A program made the position numbers and the translations under genes. A model generated the notes under the pieces. The model did no database searches. It was not told where the DNA came from and worked only from the letters and a program-made list of their open reading frames with translations. A stretch of DNA of 64,000 bases from Avena insularis (taxonomy: Eukaryota > Streptophyta > Magnoliopsida > Poales > Poaceae), in assembly GCA_023614405.1 (NCBI GenBank), contig CM042691.1:178284927-178348926 (forward strand). The letters run 5' to 3'. This document shows positions 11,389-25,043 of this stretch, in pieces (positions within the stretch are counted from its first letter, which is position 1; every line of letters begins with the position of its first letter).

Positions 11389-14300
11389 TGTATAGGTCCC
11401 AACCTGACAAGGTAGAGATCCATGTGTTTACAATGCTAGTCCCTGGATCAATAGCTAGCATCCACAGTTTAAGATGTAATATCAAGAAACAAAGGTCATA
11501 ATACAACTTTATAACCAGGAATAAAATAATTAATTACATCTTACATAGCTCATATGGCTATCTCATTACAATGCAGCAGATATAACTATAGCATGGATTC
11601 CATCATCTTCAAAGTGCCACAGGCAATCATGTTGGTTATAGACTTGTAATCCTATTCAACACACTTCACACACAGCAAACAAACCTGCAACATAATAAGT
11701 TATAGCCACAAGGGTTAATACATTTGAATTGTATTGGCAAGTGATACTATGGTAGAGTAGTGGTATCTATCATCTATATGCATTTGGCTAAGTGGAGCTT
11801 AGGCTTGCTTTGCTCAAAATTAGGTTTTCCTTATAAGTTGAAAACACTAAGTTTTTGTTTGTCAAAATCACCCAAGGCATCTACCAATAAAATTGGTGAT
11901 CCTGTAACCCTTGTTCACCACAAGCTTTTAACTTAGAAATTGGGATGAGGAGAACCTTGATAGCTTCCATGTCTTGATGCTCAAATTGTCCTTTGCCAGG
12001 GACACGACATGACTCGACAAGACTCGACATGCATCAAGACAAGATCTTTCAGAAGCCTTCCCTTAGACCAAGTGGACGCGTTCCATCCTATCACCCCCTA
12101 CCACCTTCTGTCCATATGGCTAAGTTATTGCAACCTATATGATCCAAGCAGAGCCCATATTCCATGTGGCTGCACTAGAAGCTTCTCAACATTTGACATC
12201 TCAAATCTCTTTGTTCCTAGATGGCTTTCCACAAGTGAGATACACCAGGTATTGCCCTGGGGTAACCACTCAACACAACCCATTCCTTCCATTCCACCCA
12301 GGTGATTCATTCACATAGTTGTTTTATTAAACAAAACACAAGTCATAAACTTAGAAATATTTCATAGCGTGAATATAATCCACCATTGTTTTCTACTAGC
12401 TAGGCTAAGCATACTAGTAGCAAGAATCTTAACTTAGGGAAAATTCTACTAAGGCATCATCTACTAGGATTTCCCAAGGCATAGAATACTAAGTAAAAAT
12501 TCCATGCAAGTCCTACTCAAAATATCACTAATGCATAGTTAAAATAATAGGACAAATGTATGAAGCACCACTTGACTTTTTAGTAGAGAATATAGATACA
12601 CTCCTTGATCTTGCAATTGTCACACTCTTCAAAGTTCACTACAATTCAATCAAGGCACAAATTCAAACTAGCATTCAAACAATTCACCACATAAAATAAA
12701 GAAAACAAAACAATGCATGCAAGCATGCAAAATATTGTTTTATTTGGAAAGGTGGTTTCTAATAGGCTATAAACATTTTAAAACACCTATTGGTCATTTA
12801 TAATTGTGGCAAAATCATTTAAAACCAAGTTAGTGAAAATGGGCCATTTAAGTCATTTTTGTTTTGCTAGAAATGATTTTAATCAAAGGAATAGTTTCTA
12901 GTGTTTTCCAAATATATTCTTAAACACAAATGTTAGTGATTATGGTCAAAGTGTTTAAAAAATCCATTTACAAAATGTTTCACTCAAAAATCCAATGTTA
13001 AGGAAATCGGTAATCGTTAGCTGCTCGGTTGGCTTGGGAGTAGCGATTAATCGGAATTCGGACGATTAACTGATTTAATCGGTCGGCTATTAATCGGTGC
13101 ATCCTACAAAAATTAGCACCTAAAACAGGTATGAATCCTCAGCCTTAAGCTCCCGGATGAGATCCTCAAGGCGTTCGAGCTCTTGTATCTGAGGTTTAGT
13201 CGGTAACTACGAGGAACTGGTCAACAGCGACAATGAACTAGTTGTTGATGGCTGAAATCAAAGCTCTTGGAGGCAGGGATCGAATGGGAGCTTTGCAAAA
13301 CCTACTTCATTGGGGCGGGCTAGCGGATGGATGGGCGATATGTGTTGATAATTTTGCAACTTTTTTGACCAAGTGTAGTGGTTAATCGGGAACATACCTA
13401 GTAATCGGAGTGTCAGACCTATTAATCGGGCTAAACGATTAACACAAAGGATTCGTGGTAATCGACACGGTCAGGTCCCTAGTAGCGATTAATCGGCCTA
13501 TTAATCGTTGATTCGGCCTATTTTTTGAATAGTGCAAAAATCATAGAAACATTTTTTTTCACTAGAAATGCCTTTAATCAAAAGAATAATTCCTTGTGTT
13601 AACAAAATATGTTTCTAAACCCCAAAAGTTTGTGTTTCTGGTTAGTAGGTTCAAAACAAATCATTTGCAAAAGATTTTACCCAAAATCAGTTTTAGAATA
13701 ATTTTTATATTGAAAATAGGCCTAGAAATGTTTCTGCAAAAACACCTAATTTTCCAGAAGCAAAATACTAAACTAAGGGCATGGTTGCAAATATTACATT
13801 TTCCTGATTCCATTGATATAAAGTTTGTATATTTTGGACGTGTGGATCTAAAGTTATGATTTTTTCAAAGTCAATCATCTAATAGATCAAACATCTATTT
13901 TAAATCAGTAGGCAGGCCACGTGGAGCGTTTCTATTGGCTAGTACCGGTTCGGTAGGATCGTGCATCATGGACTGCAGGATTTAAAGTCATCTGTGCGGC
14001 GCAGATGGAACATACCGTTTCGTTTAAGTGAATCAATCACAGACACAAGATCTAGATCTAACGGCCGTAGCACATCGACCAGGAACTGGCGGCGCTAGCG
14101 ACGGTGGACGGCGGCGGTGCGCTCGGGCAGAGGTGTTCTGGCTATTCTAGGAAGCGAGGGAGAAAGGGAGAGGCTCATCGTGTTTGGAGGCTCGCTCTGA
14201 TGCTCAACATTGTCGCCGTCGACGAAGGGGCGCACGGGGTCGCTGGTGATTGCTCGTCGGAGTTGTCGTCAGCGTCGGGCACGCTCTAGTGTCATCGGTG

Positions 14301-16679
14301 GCGAAGCTATGATGCACGCCAAAGCAAAATGAAGGGAGCGTTAGAAGCACGAAGAAACAGGGAGTGCAGGAGTATCATCTAGAGAGAGAGGAGAGGACGG
14401 GGCTTACGGGGAGAGGTCGAAGAGTTGGAGCAGTAGGCGGTGGTGTTCAGTCGAAGACGAAGCCGAGGCTGTGGGGCATGTACGGACGAACGGAGACCAC
14501 TGGCAGGTGCGTGAGATGATGGGGAGCAAGATCGTGGAAACCAGGGGCAGTGGGGGTGGCTGTGTCGGCCGAAATTGGCCGGGGAAGCTCGTCGGAGACA
14601 GTGTGGTTGCAAGCGAAATCGGAACAACCCTGGGGCTCCGATGGAATGAGGTTTGAGGGGAAAGGGAGAGGGCAGATGGGCGTTTATGCGGGAATGGTCA
14701 CGAGGAGTAATGGTCGCGGCATCAACGCGAATTGAAGCAGTCTTCAAATGCCAGTAACGGCGAGAAGGAAAGAGGAGGGGCAGGTTTCACGCGAGGAAGA
14801 AGGTCACAGCGTAGCAGTGGGGTCGAGGATTCAGTGAGGTCAGGAGTAGGCGCGTGAGTGGAAAAAGAAAATGAGCAGGAGAGAGAGGGGATGCCGGGTG
14901 GGCTTGCTGGGCTCGCTGGGCCTGCTGGGCTGGCAAGTTGGGTCAGGTCTGTTTTCATTTTTTTTCTTCTCCTGTTTTCTTTTTCTTTTTTCCTTTTCTA
15001 TTTTCTATTTTGATTTTATTCAAATGTTTCAAACACTCATTTTAATTCAAAAAATTTCCAAACTTTCAGTAGGTTTTTATACTGTTTATTAATGTGTTTT
15101 AAAGTCTATTTTAGAATAATTTCTTTTATTCTTTATGGTTTATTATTTATTTAAATTAGACACTTGTCTTTATTTAAATAAGATTTTAAATATGGTTCCA
15201 ATCCAAATTATTTTATTCAAATGATTTAAATATCTGTTTTAAATACTATTTCTCAAATCTTTTCAGTAAGTTTGTATTGATTAATAATGTGTTTAGTATT
15301 CCATTTTAGATTATTTCAAATATTCTTTTATGGTTTAATATTTATTTAAATAAGGTTTGTTTCTTTATTCAAACCATTGATTTTAAGATTCCATTTGAAT
15401 TCAATTTTCACCAAACCTTTTCAGTAGATTTTAAATCATTTAGGAGTTTATTAGTTCTCCCACTTTGGAAAATATTCAAATATTTTCTCATGATTTATTA
15501 TTTATTTTAATTAGGCCTTTTTGTCTTTATTTGCATAATTTGAATATGGTTCCAAACCATATAATTTCATTTAATTATTCTTTTTAAGTTAATTAGAGAA
15601 CTTTTAATCCAATTTGGCAATTTTAATTATTATTTTCTCATGATTTAATTAATAATTTTTATTAGGAATTTTGTCTTCATTCAAATAGAATTGAATTTGG
15701 TTAAAGCCCATATAATTTTATTTCAATAATATTTATCCCTTTATTTTATTTGGATTATCTTTATGCATTTGCTTATGGATTTAATTCAAGTTTTTAAATT
15801 GTCTTATAAATAATTTTTTTCGGATTTATTATTTAGTTTAGGCAATTTGTCTTTATTTAAATAAAATTGAATATGGTTTGGTCCATATAATTTTATTTAA
15901 ATAATCTTTTATTACTTTTTAGTAAACTTTAATTTGTTTATGGATTTGGCCAAGATTTAATTTGGCTTATAAATATTCATTATTTATTTATTTATTTCTT
16001 CCTTTGTCTTATAAAATCCATATCTTTTTGTTTATAGCTCCAAATATGTTGATTCCACTTTGTATAATTTTATTTAATATTTCAAAATCCCTGTAGGATT
16101 AATTTTCTCACAATTTGGTATGGATTTTAGCTAGGAGCTTTATTAGCCTTGGAAATTATTTCCTTTTATTTTATTATATTCATAAGTTTTTATCCATGGC
16201 TCCAAATTAAATGAAACCAATTTCTATGGTTTTACAATATTTTGTTTTATCATTTTTGATCATTTATAAATGTTTGTTGATAGATTTTTATATGGATCAA
16301 ATCCATAGTCTTAGAGAGATCTTGGATATGATTTTCTTCCATTAGGGTATTAGGGTTTTGGTTTATTTTCCCAAGTGTCTAAATTCAAGATTCTTTCCAT
16401 ACATAAAATGCATTTGATCTTTGGAAGTATTTCTTTCATTAAGATTTGGGGTTTTGGTTTAACTTTTCCAAGTGTTTAAATTTCAAGATACATTCATTGA
16501 TGAATGCATTTCACTTGATTGAAATTTTGTTGGATTCCCTTCCATTCAAAATTGTGTAAGAAGGGTTTTGATGTTTCCATTTAGAAGAAAAAAGTTTCTT
16601 TTCACCCTAAATTTCAAAAATTGTTTTTTTATTTATTTATTTTTCACATTTCAAAATTAGAAAATTTTGGGATGTGACA
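11389..16679 (-). repeat. solo LTR, minus strand, same family as the LTR at 3763-7959
   Basis: The right end reads TGTCACATCCC on the minus strand and the left end matches the family's 3' terminus. No internal domain is attached. Flanks AAGGC (11384-11388) and CAGGC (16680-16684) match at 4 of 5 bases, fitting a decayed target duplication and LTR-LTR recombination. At 5291 bp it is about 1.1 kb longer than its relative, partly because of an insertion near 13.0-13.5 kb. The GC-rich block at 14.0-14.95 kb corresponds to that at 4.9-5.8 kb. Near 12000-12040 part of the family sequence, including the conserved palindrome, is replaced by a short GACTCGACAA-type repeat. Confidence 0.85.
13003..13536. 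mobile_element. small insertion with CGATTAATCG palindromes near both ends
   Basis: This stretch breaks the LTR family sequence and differs in base composition. The perfect palindrome CGATTAATCG occurs at 13044-13053 and 13486-13495, within a shared 16-mer AGTAGCGATTAATCGG. Several partial copies (TTAATCGG) cluster at both ends, with a GC-richer centre. Repeated subterminal motifs are typical of non-autonomous DNA transposons such as hAT. I could not fix terminal inverted repeats or a target duplication, so the ends are approximate and the class is a guess. Confidence 0.45.
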
Positions 16680-19031
16680 CAGGCCCGCAGGAGGGCCGCG
16701 GCTCAGCTGGCCCGGCCGGGGGCGAAGGGGTATGGGCGCGGGGTGACCGTCGGATTAGAGGGGATCCAACGGAGCCCACTCATCGTTCTCACGAGGCAAG
16801 CTGGGTGGGAGGAAACCCTAGGGAGGCAGGAGCAGGTCGGGGCGGATTACCGGGGCTCCGAGGAGCATTGGGGAGGGGTCAGGTCGACGATGTGCATGCC
16901 GACGAGTTCGGGGAGGGTGGCAAGGGACGGTTTGGCGTCGGGATGCCCTTGCACGACGGTGCCCGAAGCTAGCTCGCCGGAGCTTGTTGTAGACGACGAT
17001 GCAGAGGTCCTTGGGCATGAAGAAGGGTACAGTTAGATAGAGTAGAGGGAGGGGAGCACTGCTAGGAAGCATGTAGAGGGAGACACAAAGGGAGGAGAGA
17101 TCTATGCTTGCGAGAAGAGGGGAGGCCGAATCTCCTTTCTTCTTCTTCCTTGAGCAGAGCAGAGAATGTGGGAGGGAGAGGGTGGTCTGGGGAGGTGAGT
17201 GAGGCCAGGTGGGGGCAAATGAGGGCTGGGAGAGGGGCTGGCAAGCCGCTGGACTTATAAACCAAGGGACAAGGGTCCATGTTGGACTTAGCTTAGGGGA
17301 GAGATTGGGGAGGGTGCTGTACAGGCATTGGGAACTAGGGGTGGTGCTGGGAGGTGTGTGGGTCCAGCAGCTCGACTAGGGAGGACAGGGGAGAGCTGGG
17401 TGGAGATATTTTTCTAGTTTGTAATAACTAGCCCTCTCTCTCCTCCAAGCACTAAAGACAAGGGAGGGATGTGCTATAGTAACTTGGCTACAGTGCACGC
17501 CCAGGGGTGTGTTGGTTGCTGTGGTGAAGTACTGGAAGAGAATTGATGGGCTTTGAGTTGGTTTGAATCAAGTTTTGCTTGGTTTTAGCAAAATTAATCA
17601 AGTGGAATCTTGTGAAGGAAGTTGAAAATTTTGCATATCGCAAGGTGTGGAAATGGTACTGGTAGATAGAGGAGGTCAAATAATCTCTTCAAGATTTAAA
17701 TGGGATTTTTCTAGAGATTATAACCCCATTTAAATGCACTTATTCAAAAGGTGCAGAAGTAGATTCTATAAGGACAAATGATATCTTTACATGGGACAAG
17801 GTTGGTTTTTGATGTGATATGGTCCTAAATACCATAACACACATTGGAGAATTTTATTGGCATTTATTGATATGGAAAAGTATTTTAAATAAATTATTTC
17901 TTATTTCTTCCATTTAAGAAAAAGGGAAAAAATAAATAATAAGGGATCTCAAAAATATTTATTTTTGAGTTGGAGATATGGGATATGATATATAGGCATC
18001 AAATGTTCCTTGAGTTGGCGAGGTGATTTGGAGAAAAACAAACTTGCCTTTATAGACAAAGATTTTGAGAATTTGGTAAGTAAAGGAAATTAAATAGTTT
18101 AATAATCCAAATAATTATGGGAAATTATTTGGGGATGCTTATATCCAAGGTAGATGATGTATACTTACAATATATAACAAGATCACCTTGGGTATTGACA
18201 AACAAGAGGTATTTTTGGAAGAAGAGATTGATTTGAGAATCCAGGGTTTTGTTATTTTCATACCACCTAAACAGGGTTGGATTAGGGACTTCATAGCTCA
18301 CGTTGGTACTTGGGATAGATGGATGGATGGTCAGAGTTATATAGTTGATCATGGAAGCAAGAGTTGGGCTTGGTTCCGTCTGAGGTGGTCTAGAAGAGAT
18401 GGCAAACTTTGTTGAAAATAAGGCTGCCATAGCAGATACATCAGGTAGCCTCCTAAACTGTGTGTGTTTAAGGAGCTCAAAGCTTCAATGGGAACAAGGG
18501 AAGTGCGCGTTGATAGGACATGATTAGTATATCATAACCAAGAAAAGAGTTGTTCAAGGGGAGGTGGCCTGTAGATGTGAGCTTCTGCCAAAGTAGGCAA
18601 GATGATAAGATTTGCAGAAAAGATTATTATCTTGACTACAAAACCATCATGGAAGAGTGGGAATTATAAAGGCTTAGCCTAGGGCAAGAGTAGGCTTTGG
18701 TATTACTAAAGATGTACTACAAGATGGTTCAAGTACATTCTCAATAATGCATATAGGTTGGAAAAGGTAGAGCTCCAAAGTTTGAATCTAGATAAGAAAT
18801 CCATAGCCATTTTGGCAGATTTGGAGATTTTGACTAGTATGCAAGAGGGAAACATTTAAGAGGGTTGCAAGGGTTTATCCTTTCAATTAAGTGGTTGATG
18901 TTGAGGTATATATTGAATATAGGGGATCCATGCTTGGATTGGGTCTCCACTGAGTTGGAAACTATCAAGAGTGTTTATCCCTAGATTGATCAGATTGGGA
19001 GATGAGAGGGTCACTTAAGTGGCTTGGGTTG
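16680..19031 (-). repeat. scaffold LTR, segment 2 (minus strand)
   Basis: It continues segment 1. The GC-rich part (16680-17400) gives way to AT-rich sequence further from the LTR 3' end, as in the other long LTRs here. It stops at GGTTG, the target duplication of the Athila-like element. Frames at 16667-17280 are low-complexity and overlap on both strands, so I do not call genes. Confidence 0.65.
17254..17262 (-). promoter_or_regulatory. TATA box of the scaffold LTR
   Basis: On the minus strand TTTATAAGTCC precedes the GC-rich block. A TATA motif upstream of a GC-rich start region is also seen in the solo LTR at 27516 and the LTR at 50360. Confidence 0.5.
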
Positions 19032-20554
19032 TGATGGCTCAGTTGATGTGGAGCATGTTGGGGACCCCAAGAGCAAGGTGTGAAGAAGCACAACAGCAAG
19101 TCTTCCCTCAATAAGAAACTGAGGTTATCGAACCAGTAGGAGGAAGGAAACGTCACACAGGTGTTGTAAGCAACGTGGAGACCTGCACAACACACACTGA
19201 GGTTGTCAATCTCACCGGTTGCTGTAACAAAGGATTAAATGTATGGTGCGGAAGGTAATGGTTTGCGGCAGGTAAACATGTAACAGTGGAAGATGTATCA
19301 ATGGTAAAGATTGGACCGAGGTCCATAGTTCACTAGAGGTGCTCTGCTTAGATAAACAACATGACATGAAGGGTAAACAAATTACAGCAGGGCAATTGAC
19401 AGGAACTGAGCAAGGCATAATAATGCAATACCAGACAAAAAGATCCTATTAGATTTGATTGGGCAATACAACAATATACATAGACCGCTATCCAACTGCA
19501 TCTATGACTAGAAGTCCACCTTCAGGTTATCATTCGAACCCCCTCCAGTATTAAGTTGCAAGTAACAGACAACTGCTTTAAGCAAAGTGTGTAAGGTAAA
19601 CAATGCACTTGTTCTATGAACAAGAGACTGTTGTTTTCTCCCTAGTGGAAACATCACATATACAACCGAAGATATTTCTGTCACTTCCCTTGGAAACTAG
19701 AGGCATGAACCCACTATCGAGCATAAATACCCCCTCTTGGAGTCACTAGCAACTACTTGGCCAAGATAGCTACTAACAACGGAGAGCATGCAATCTCACA
19801 AACAACACAAACATGATAGTATCAAATGGACAAAACCATTAATCAATCTAACATAGTAATCGCAATATCCATCGGATCCCCACAAACACAACACGCATGA
19901 TTACAAATAGATTAGATATTGATCATGAACGGAGCTCACAAGATCTATACATGAAAGTACAAGGAGGAGATACAACCATCTAGCTAATACATGGACCCAT
20001 AGTCCAAGGTGGAACTACTCAAGCATCATACCGGAGAAGAAGGCCTCCGGGATGATATCCCCTCCAGCAGGGTGTCGGGAAGAACTTCAGATCCCCCCAA
20101 CCTATCAACAACGGTGGCGGCGGCTACAGAAGGTTTCATTGATTTTTGATCGGGTTCCTAGGGTTTCTGCATTGGGGGCTTCTTATAGGCGAAGAGGCGA
20201 GGCTGGGAGGCGGCCAGGGGGCCCATACCCTTCCCAGGCACGGGGTGGGCCCACCTGCGCCTAGGGGGGGTGTGGCGGCCCTGGTTCGCCTCTCCGTCTC
20301 TCCTCTAGACTTTGTGTCGCCCACGGTAAAATATTGACTTTGGCTTTTGTCCTATCCAATTTCGAGAATATTGATTTTCTGCCTTTCTGGAACCATAAAC
20401 AGAAGAAAACAGGAAACATGCACTATGGAAACTTGTTAATAGGTTAGTTCTATAAAAGATATAAAAACACCTCAAAGTGTAGACAAAGCAAAGCAAAGTA
20501 GATTCTAAACAAGCATGGAGCATCAAAAATCATAGATACGTTTCCGAGGTATCA
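19032..20554 (-). repeat. 3' LTR of the Athila-like element
   Basis: It pairs with 29214-30743. On the minus strand it begins TGATACCTCGGAAACG. It follows the 5 bp target duplication GGTTG directly. Confidence 0.88.
20182..20190 (-). promoter_or_regulatory. LTR TATA box
   Basis: GCCTATAAGA on the minus strand, just downstream of a GC-rich block. The same motif recurs in the other LTR at about 30386-30394. Confidence 0.5.
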
Positions 20555-20571
20555 AGCATCCCCAAGCTTAA
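20555..20571 (-). other. polypurine tract of the Athila-like element
   Basis: On the minus strand AGCTTGGGGATGCT directly precedes the 3' LTR start. Confidence 0.65.
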
Positions 20572-23287
20572 CTCTTGCTCGTCCTCGAGTAGGTAAGTGA
20601 TAAAAAGAATAATTTTTGAGGTGACATGCACCATCAAAACGAAGATTAAACCATTTGCAAGAATTAAAAGCTGGGATCAAAGAACTCTAAACATGTGCAT
20701 GACAGATGGAGTTCTAACAATAGGACATAGTAACTATGCATGCAACATGAAAGGCTACAAACAAAGATCATGAATAACATGCATTGAAAAACATTTATTT
20801 GTTTCACATACAGAAAACATGGCATAGTTGCATTCAGCTTGTCCCTCATGGAGTAGCAATAGATGCATAGGACACCTTCAAAGTTTATGAGAGTGACTAG
20901 ATACAAGTAGCACAAGAACAAGCAATATCACAATATGCATCAATCAATAATTTTTGGGACTCTACACACAGAATGGCAACTATGCTCTCTTAATGGTGCC
21001 TAAAGGTAGACGGTGGAGACTCAAATAATAGTGGAAGAAATGCCCTTCATAGGGAAGCAGGGATTTCAAGTTTCAAAAAGAGCTTCCAAAAATTATGGTA
21101 CTTGTTAGCTTTCAGCCCTCATTGCCCCTATCATAAGCATCTTTAAATGATTAAGGTTAAAGTGAACAAAGATGGAGTATATGCTTGACAAAGTATAAGT
21201 TGGAAATCTCAAGTCCCTTGAATACGAGGGCCACACCTCATGCTACTCAACTTCAGTCACATGTAAGTTCTTGGCATTGTAAGTACACGTGTATCATAGA
21301 GAACCGCCAACGGGGTACCCCTTGCACATGGTACATGAGCTATCCCATAACCAAAATGACAAGGCAAGCAGACAATGAGCATCTCATCGATCTTTTTATT
21401 TACTATATGCATAGCTTTTTATTGAGGATTCTTCATAGATAGCTCACTATGGTGATGCTACAAGTTTCCACCATGATTAGGCATAGCTTAGGCTAGCGGC
21501 CTAGGCATTTCTCTAACACAAAATACATATCCAAGTTCCCTCTTTATTTCACACCGGTGACATCCATAGAAAAAAAGAGCATGATATCAACTATGTACAA
21601 AGTACAAGTGCAATGTTGAAAACGTTCCCGTGATGAGACGGTTACGCTAATTCCAACGTATAAGTGCAAGCATATACAGCATAGACGACACAATGGTTCA
21701 ATTTTATTAGGGGAAAAGAATATAAAGTGTTCCATCAAGTTTGTGAGGGCTTTAATCACTAAGTTTTCACATAACAAAGAGACTTTTTAACTGGAAGATA
21801 GCTGAAAACAAGAATATAATTGGAATTGTGTAACACACCATGCAAAGGAATTTATAGTGGACACTTTATAATAACTTGGTTTCTTGGGAGTTGGAAGCAT
21901 GAGTAGAATTTACTCATACAAGTGGAGGCCAGCGAAAGACTGGGAGCAACCAACTAAGAGAGCTATAATGGTCAGAATCATGCAGAGCAACAAAACATTA
22001 CTAATCAAAGCCTAGAGTGGTACTACATGTGAAGGACTAAATGATCATAGAGGATATGGTGGCTTGTTCAAAGTCACAACATGGTGTAATCATGTGCCAA
22101 GTCAACCCAAACAAAGCATCAAAGGAGAATACCACAATACTATGCTTTTGCATGCTAAAATAACGCATGATTTCTTCAAGGAACACTAAGCAATCCCAAT
22201 TGTTTGGAACAAGACATGCCACAGCAATAATCACTAAGAATAAGGTCAAAATAACACCTAGCATGTCATGCTAAAGTCTAAGTCACAGTCAATGCAAGCT
22301 CCTCTTGCACTTTCAAGCAGGAACTTCCTACTCCTTTCCTACACCAAGCAACTTATTTGAAACAACACAGCGAGAATGGGGGTCCAAACCACTTTATTCA
22401 AGCAAACTAAACAACTAAACAAACCAAACGAAAACTAAGACGCTCCAAGAACAACATAACTTGTGCATGAAATAATAAAAATGAAGTGTCTAGACAGACC
22501 TGAGCTTTTTATTGATGAAGAAGGGGATGCCTTGGGCATCCCCAAGCTTTGACCCTTGTACTTCTTGGATATTTCTTGGGGTGATACCGGGGTGGCATCC
22601 CCAAGCTTGAGCTTTTGTCCATTCTTCATCTCATTATATCATTCTCTCTCTACACCTGAAAATTTTCCTTCATACAAAAGTTTCACACAATCTTCATTAG
22701 CAACATTAGTGTATTCAAAAGATAATAGACCTTTAGGCAAAGCTTTGGAACATAAAGACTTTTCACTAAAAACAAAAACTACGGTAGCAACTCCTTCAAA
22801 AATCTCAATTCCCCAAAAGAGAACTCAAAAAGGAATCAATAAGAAGCAAATGCAAATAATGGCAGAAATCTGTTAAAACAGACCAGCAGTTAGAAACCGA
22901 TTCTTCCGAAAATCTTCTGTTGCTCAAATCAAAAAATGTTGAACTAATGAAAGTTAGCTAACATACTGGGGGATTTATTCATACATTTTTAGCTTAGTCT
23001 GATTCACAGAGACTGCTCACGATTTTTTATGGTGGAGGACAGAAATCTGTTTCGGGACATCAACTCCCCAAATATTACTTCCCTCTCATTAGAGGTCATT
23101 CTTGGCACAGAAAGCAAACAAAAAGGATAAGGAGAGGTCATTACTGAAGTAATAACTTCCAAGACTCAAGGAATCTCTCTGGTTATCTCCCAACAAGTAC
23201 TTTTCTTTAACGCCTTTAAGTTAGGCACAAAAAGCAAGAAGAATCAAGTATTTTCAAATGAAGAAGCGTTAACATCAAACCTTGCTT
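20572..23287 (-). other. non-coding spacer where pol would be expected
   Basis: About 2.7 kb between protease and 3' LTR has no frame resembling RT, RNase H or integrase on either strand. Short frames (for example near 20664-20921 and 22556-22876) are AT-rich and lack known motifs. The copy is therefore enzymatically incomplete, by ancestral loss or in this copy. Confidence 0.7.
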
Positions 23288-23683
23288 TCAAAGGAGGATA
23301 AAAAAGCAACTTCTATCTCTCCTCATAGGGAAGTGTTTAATACCTTTATTGAATGTAAAATGATATTTAATGGTGCCTTCTTTCATATCAATGATGGCAC
23401 CAACAGTTCTAAGAAAAGGTCTTCCCAAAGTAATAGGACAAGAAGCACTGTATTCAACATCCAAAACATAGACATCCACAGGGACATAAGCACTGTTAAC
23501 CATAATGAGAACATCATTAATACTCCTCATGAGTTTCTTTTTAGCATTATCATTGAGTGGGACATTCAAATAGCAATCTTCCAAAGGTGTAAAATCAAGC
23601 ATTTCATAAATCTTCCTAGGCATAATAGAGACACTAGAACCAAGATCACATGAAGCTTTGAGATCAAAGTCATTCACTTGCAT
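23288..23683 (-). pseudogene. retropepsin-type aspartic protease, C-terminal part of Gag-Pro
   Basis: The 131-codon frame contains a D-L-G-S-S-V-S-I-M-P active-site segment and a downstream I-T-L-G-R-P-F-L-R motif typical of LTR-element proteases that cleave Gag-Pol. The active-site Gly follows Leu rather than Ser or Thr (DLG), as is common in Athila-like elements. It is in the same frame as the preceding gag piece but separated by a TAA near 23694, so the polyprotein is interrupted. No RT follows. Confidence 0.75.
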
Positions 23684-23695
23684 ATTAATAATGGG

Positions 23696-25043
23696 TTAGC
23701 AACTATCTTCTACTTTCCTAGGAATAGAAGCTTTGTGTTTTAGCTTCTCTTCCTTAATTTTTACAAGAGCATCTGTAATGTGTTTAGTGAAAGAAACATG
23801 CATATCACTAGCATCAGGACTTCTAGCAAGCTTTTGCAGGAACATAATCACTTCAGAAATATTGCAACCATCTATATCAAAATCAAACTTAGCATCACTA
23901 GTAGTAGACTCAATAGGCTTAGGCACTGTAGGAGGAGGAATAGTGACTTCTTGTGGTTTAGTGGTATCCATTCTAGTGATGGTGCACACACTATTGTTTC
24001 TATCAATTTCAGCTTCCCTTTCCCACTTAGCATGAAGTTGGGCTAACAGTCTAATATTTTCATCAATAGTAACTTGTATGGCATGAGTGGAAGCAAAGGT
24101 ACTTTCCATAGTTTCAGGTTTAGCATCCATTTTATTAATCAAGGAGGACTATGCTTCAGACAAAGAGGATATATTTTTCTCAACATTCAAAAGCTTTTTC
24201 CTCTATAGTCTTGCTGAAAGTGGTTTGTTTACTAATAAAGTCTTTGAGCACGACTTCAACTTCAGAGGGGGCACTTCTAGCATTGTTGTAGGAGTTTCCA
24301 TAGGTATTGCCATTATTAGGAGGATAAGGCCTATAATTGTTGTTACCACCAAAATTATTCCTATAGGCATTATTGTTGAAATTGTTGTTTCTGATGAAGT
24401 TCATGTCGACTTACTCTTCTTGAGCAACCAAAGAGGCCAAGGGAACACTATTAGGATCTAGAGGAGATTTCCCATTAACAAGCATAGCCATAATAACATC
24501 AATGTTATCACTCAAAGAGGAGGTTTCTTCAACAAAATTTACCTTCTTACCATGTGGAGCTCTCTCAGTATGTCATTCAGAGTAATTAACCATCATATTG
24601 TCAGGGAGCTTTGTTGCAGCACCCAAAGTGAATCCCATAAAGGTTCCTCCTGCAGCTGAATCCAATAGGTTTCTTGAAGAGAAGTTCAAACCTACATAAA
24701 AAGTCTGGATAATCATCCAAGCAGTGAGTCTATGAGTGGGACAATTCTTAACCAAAGACTTCATTCTTTCCCAAGCTTGATCAACATTTTCATTATCAAG
24801 TTGTTTAAATTTCATAATGTCACTTCTCATAGATATAATTTTAGCAGGAGGATAGTACTTTCCAATAAAAGCATCTTTGCACGTAGTCCAAGAATCAATA
24901 CTATTTCTAGGCAAGGATAGCAACCATTCTTTAGCTTTTCCTCTCAAGGAGAAAAGAAACAACTTAAGCTTAATAATATCTCCATCCACATCCTTATACT
25001 TTTGCATCTCACAAAGTTCAACAAAGTTATTGAGATGGGCACC
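23696..25043 (-). pseudogene. gag (main part) of the Athila-like element
   Basis: The capsid-like segment at 24573-25043 has the A-H-L-N-N-F-V-E-L and A-K-E-W-L-L-S-L-P motifs of the retrotransposon gag family (particle formation, cytoplasmic). It runs into a TGA near 24573 that probably replaced a Trp codon. The same frame continues through an Asn-rich stretch (24180-24404). After a frameshift near 24150-24180 the frame 23696-24142 leads to protease. No CCHC knuckle is visible. The N-terminus lies at 28792-28970, beyond the solo LTR. Confidence 0.75.

Noticed and set aside
14104..15092. Similar GC-rich frames in the solo LTR
   Set aside because: They are the counterpart of the GC-rich LTR block at 4.8-5.8 kb and do not preserve the same protein between the two copies.
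16667..17280. Frames in the scaffold LTR, up to 120 codons
   Set aside because: Low-complexity Gly/Arg/Pro products beside the TATA motif of an LTR; no similarity to known proteins recognised.
24087..24461. Plus-strand frame of 124 codons, hydrophobic
   Set aside because: Antisense to the gag gene of the Athila-like element, which has recognisable gag and protease motifs on the other strand.
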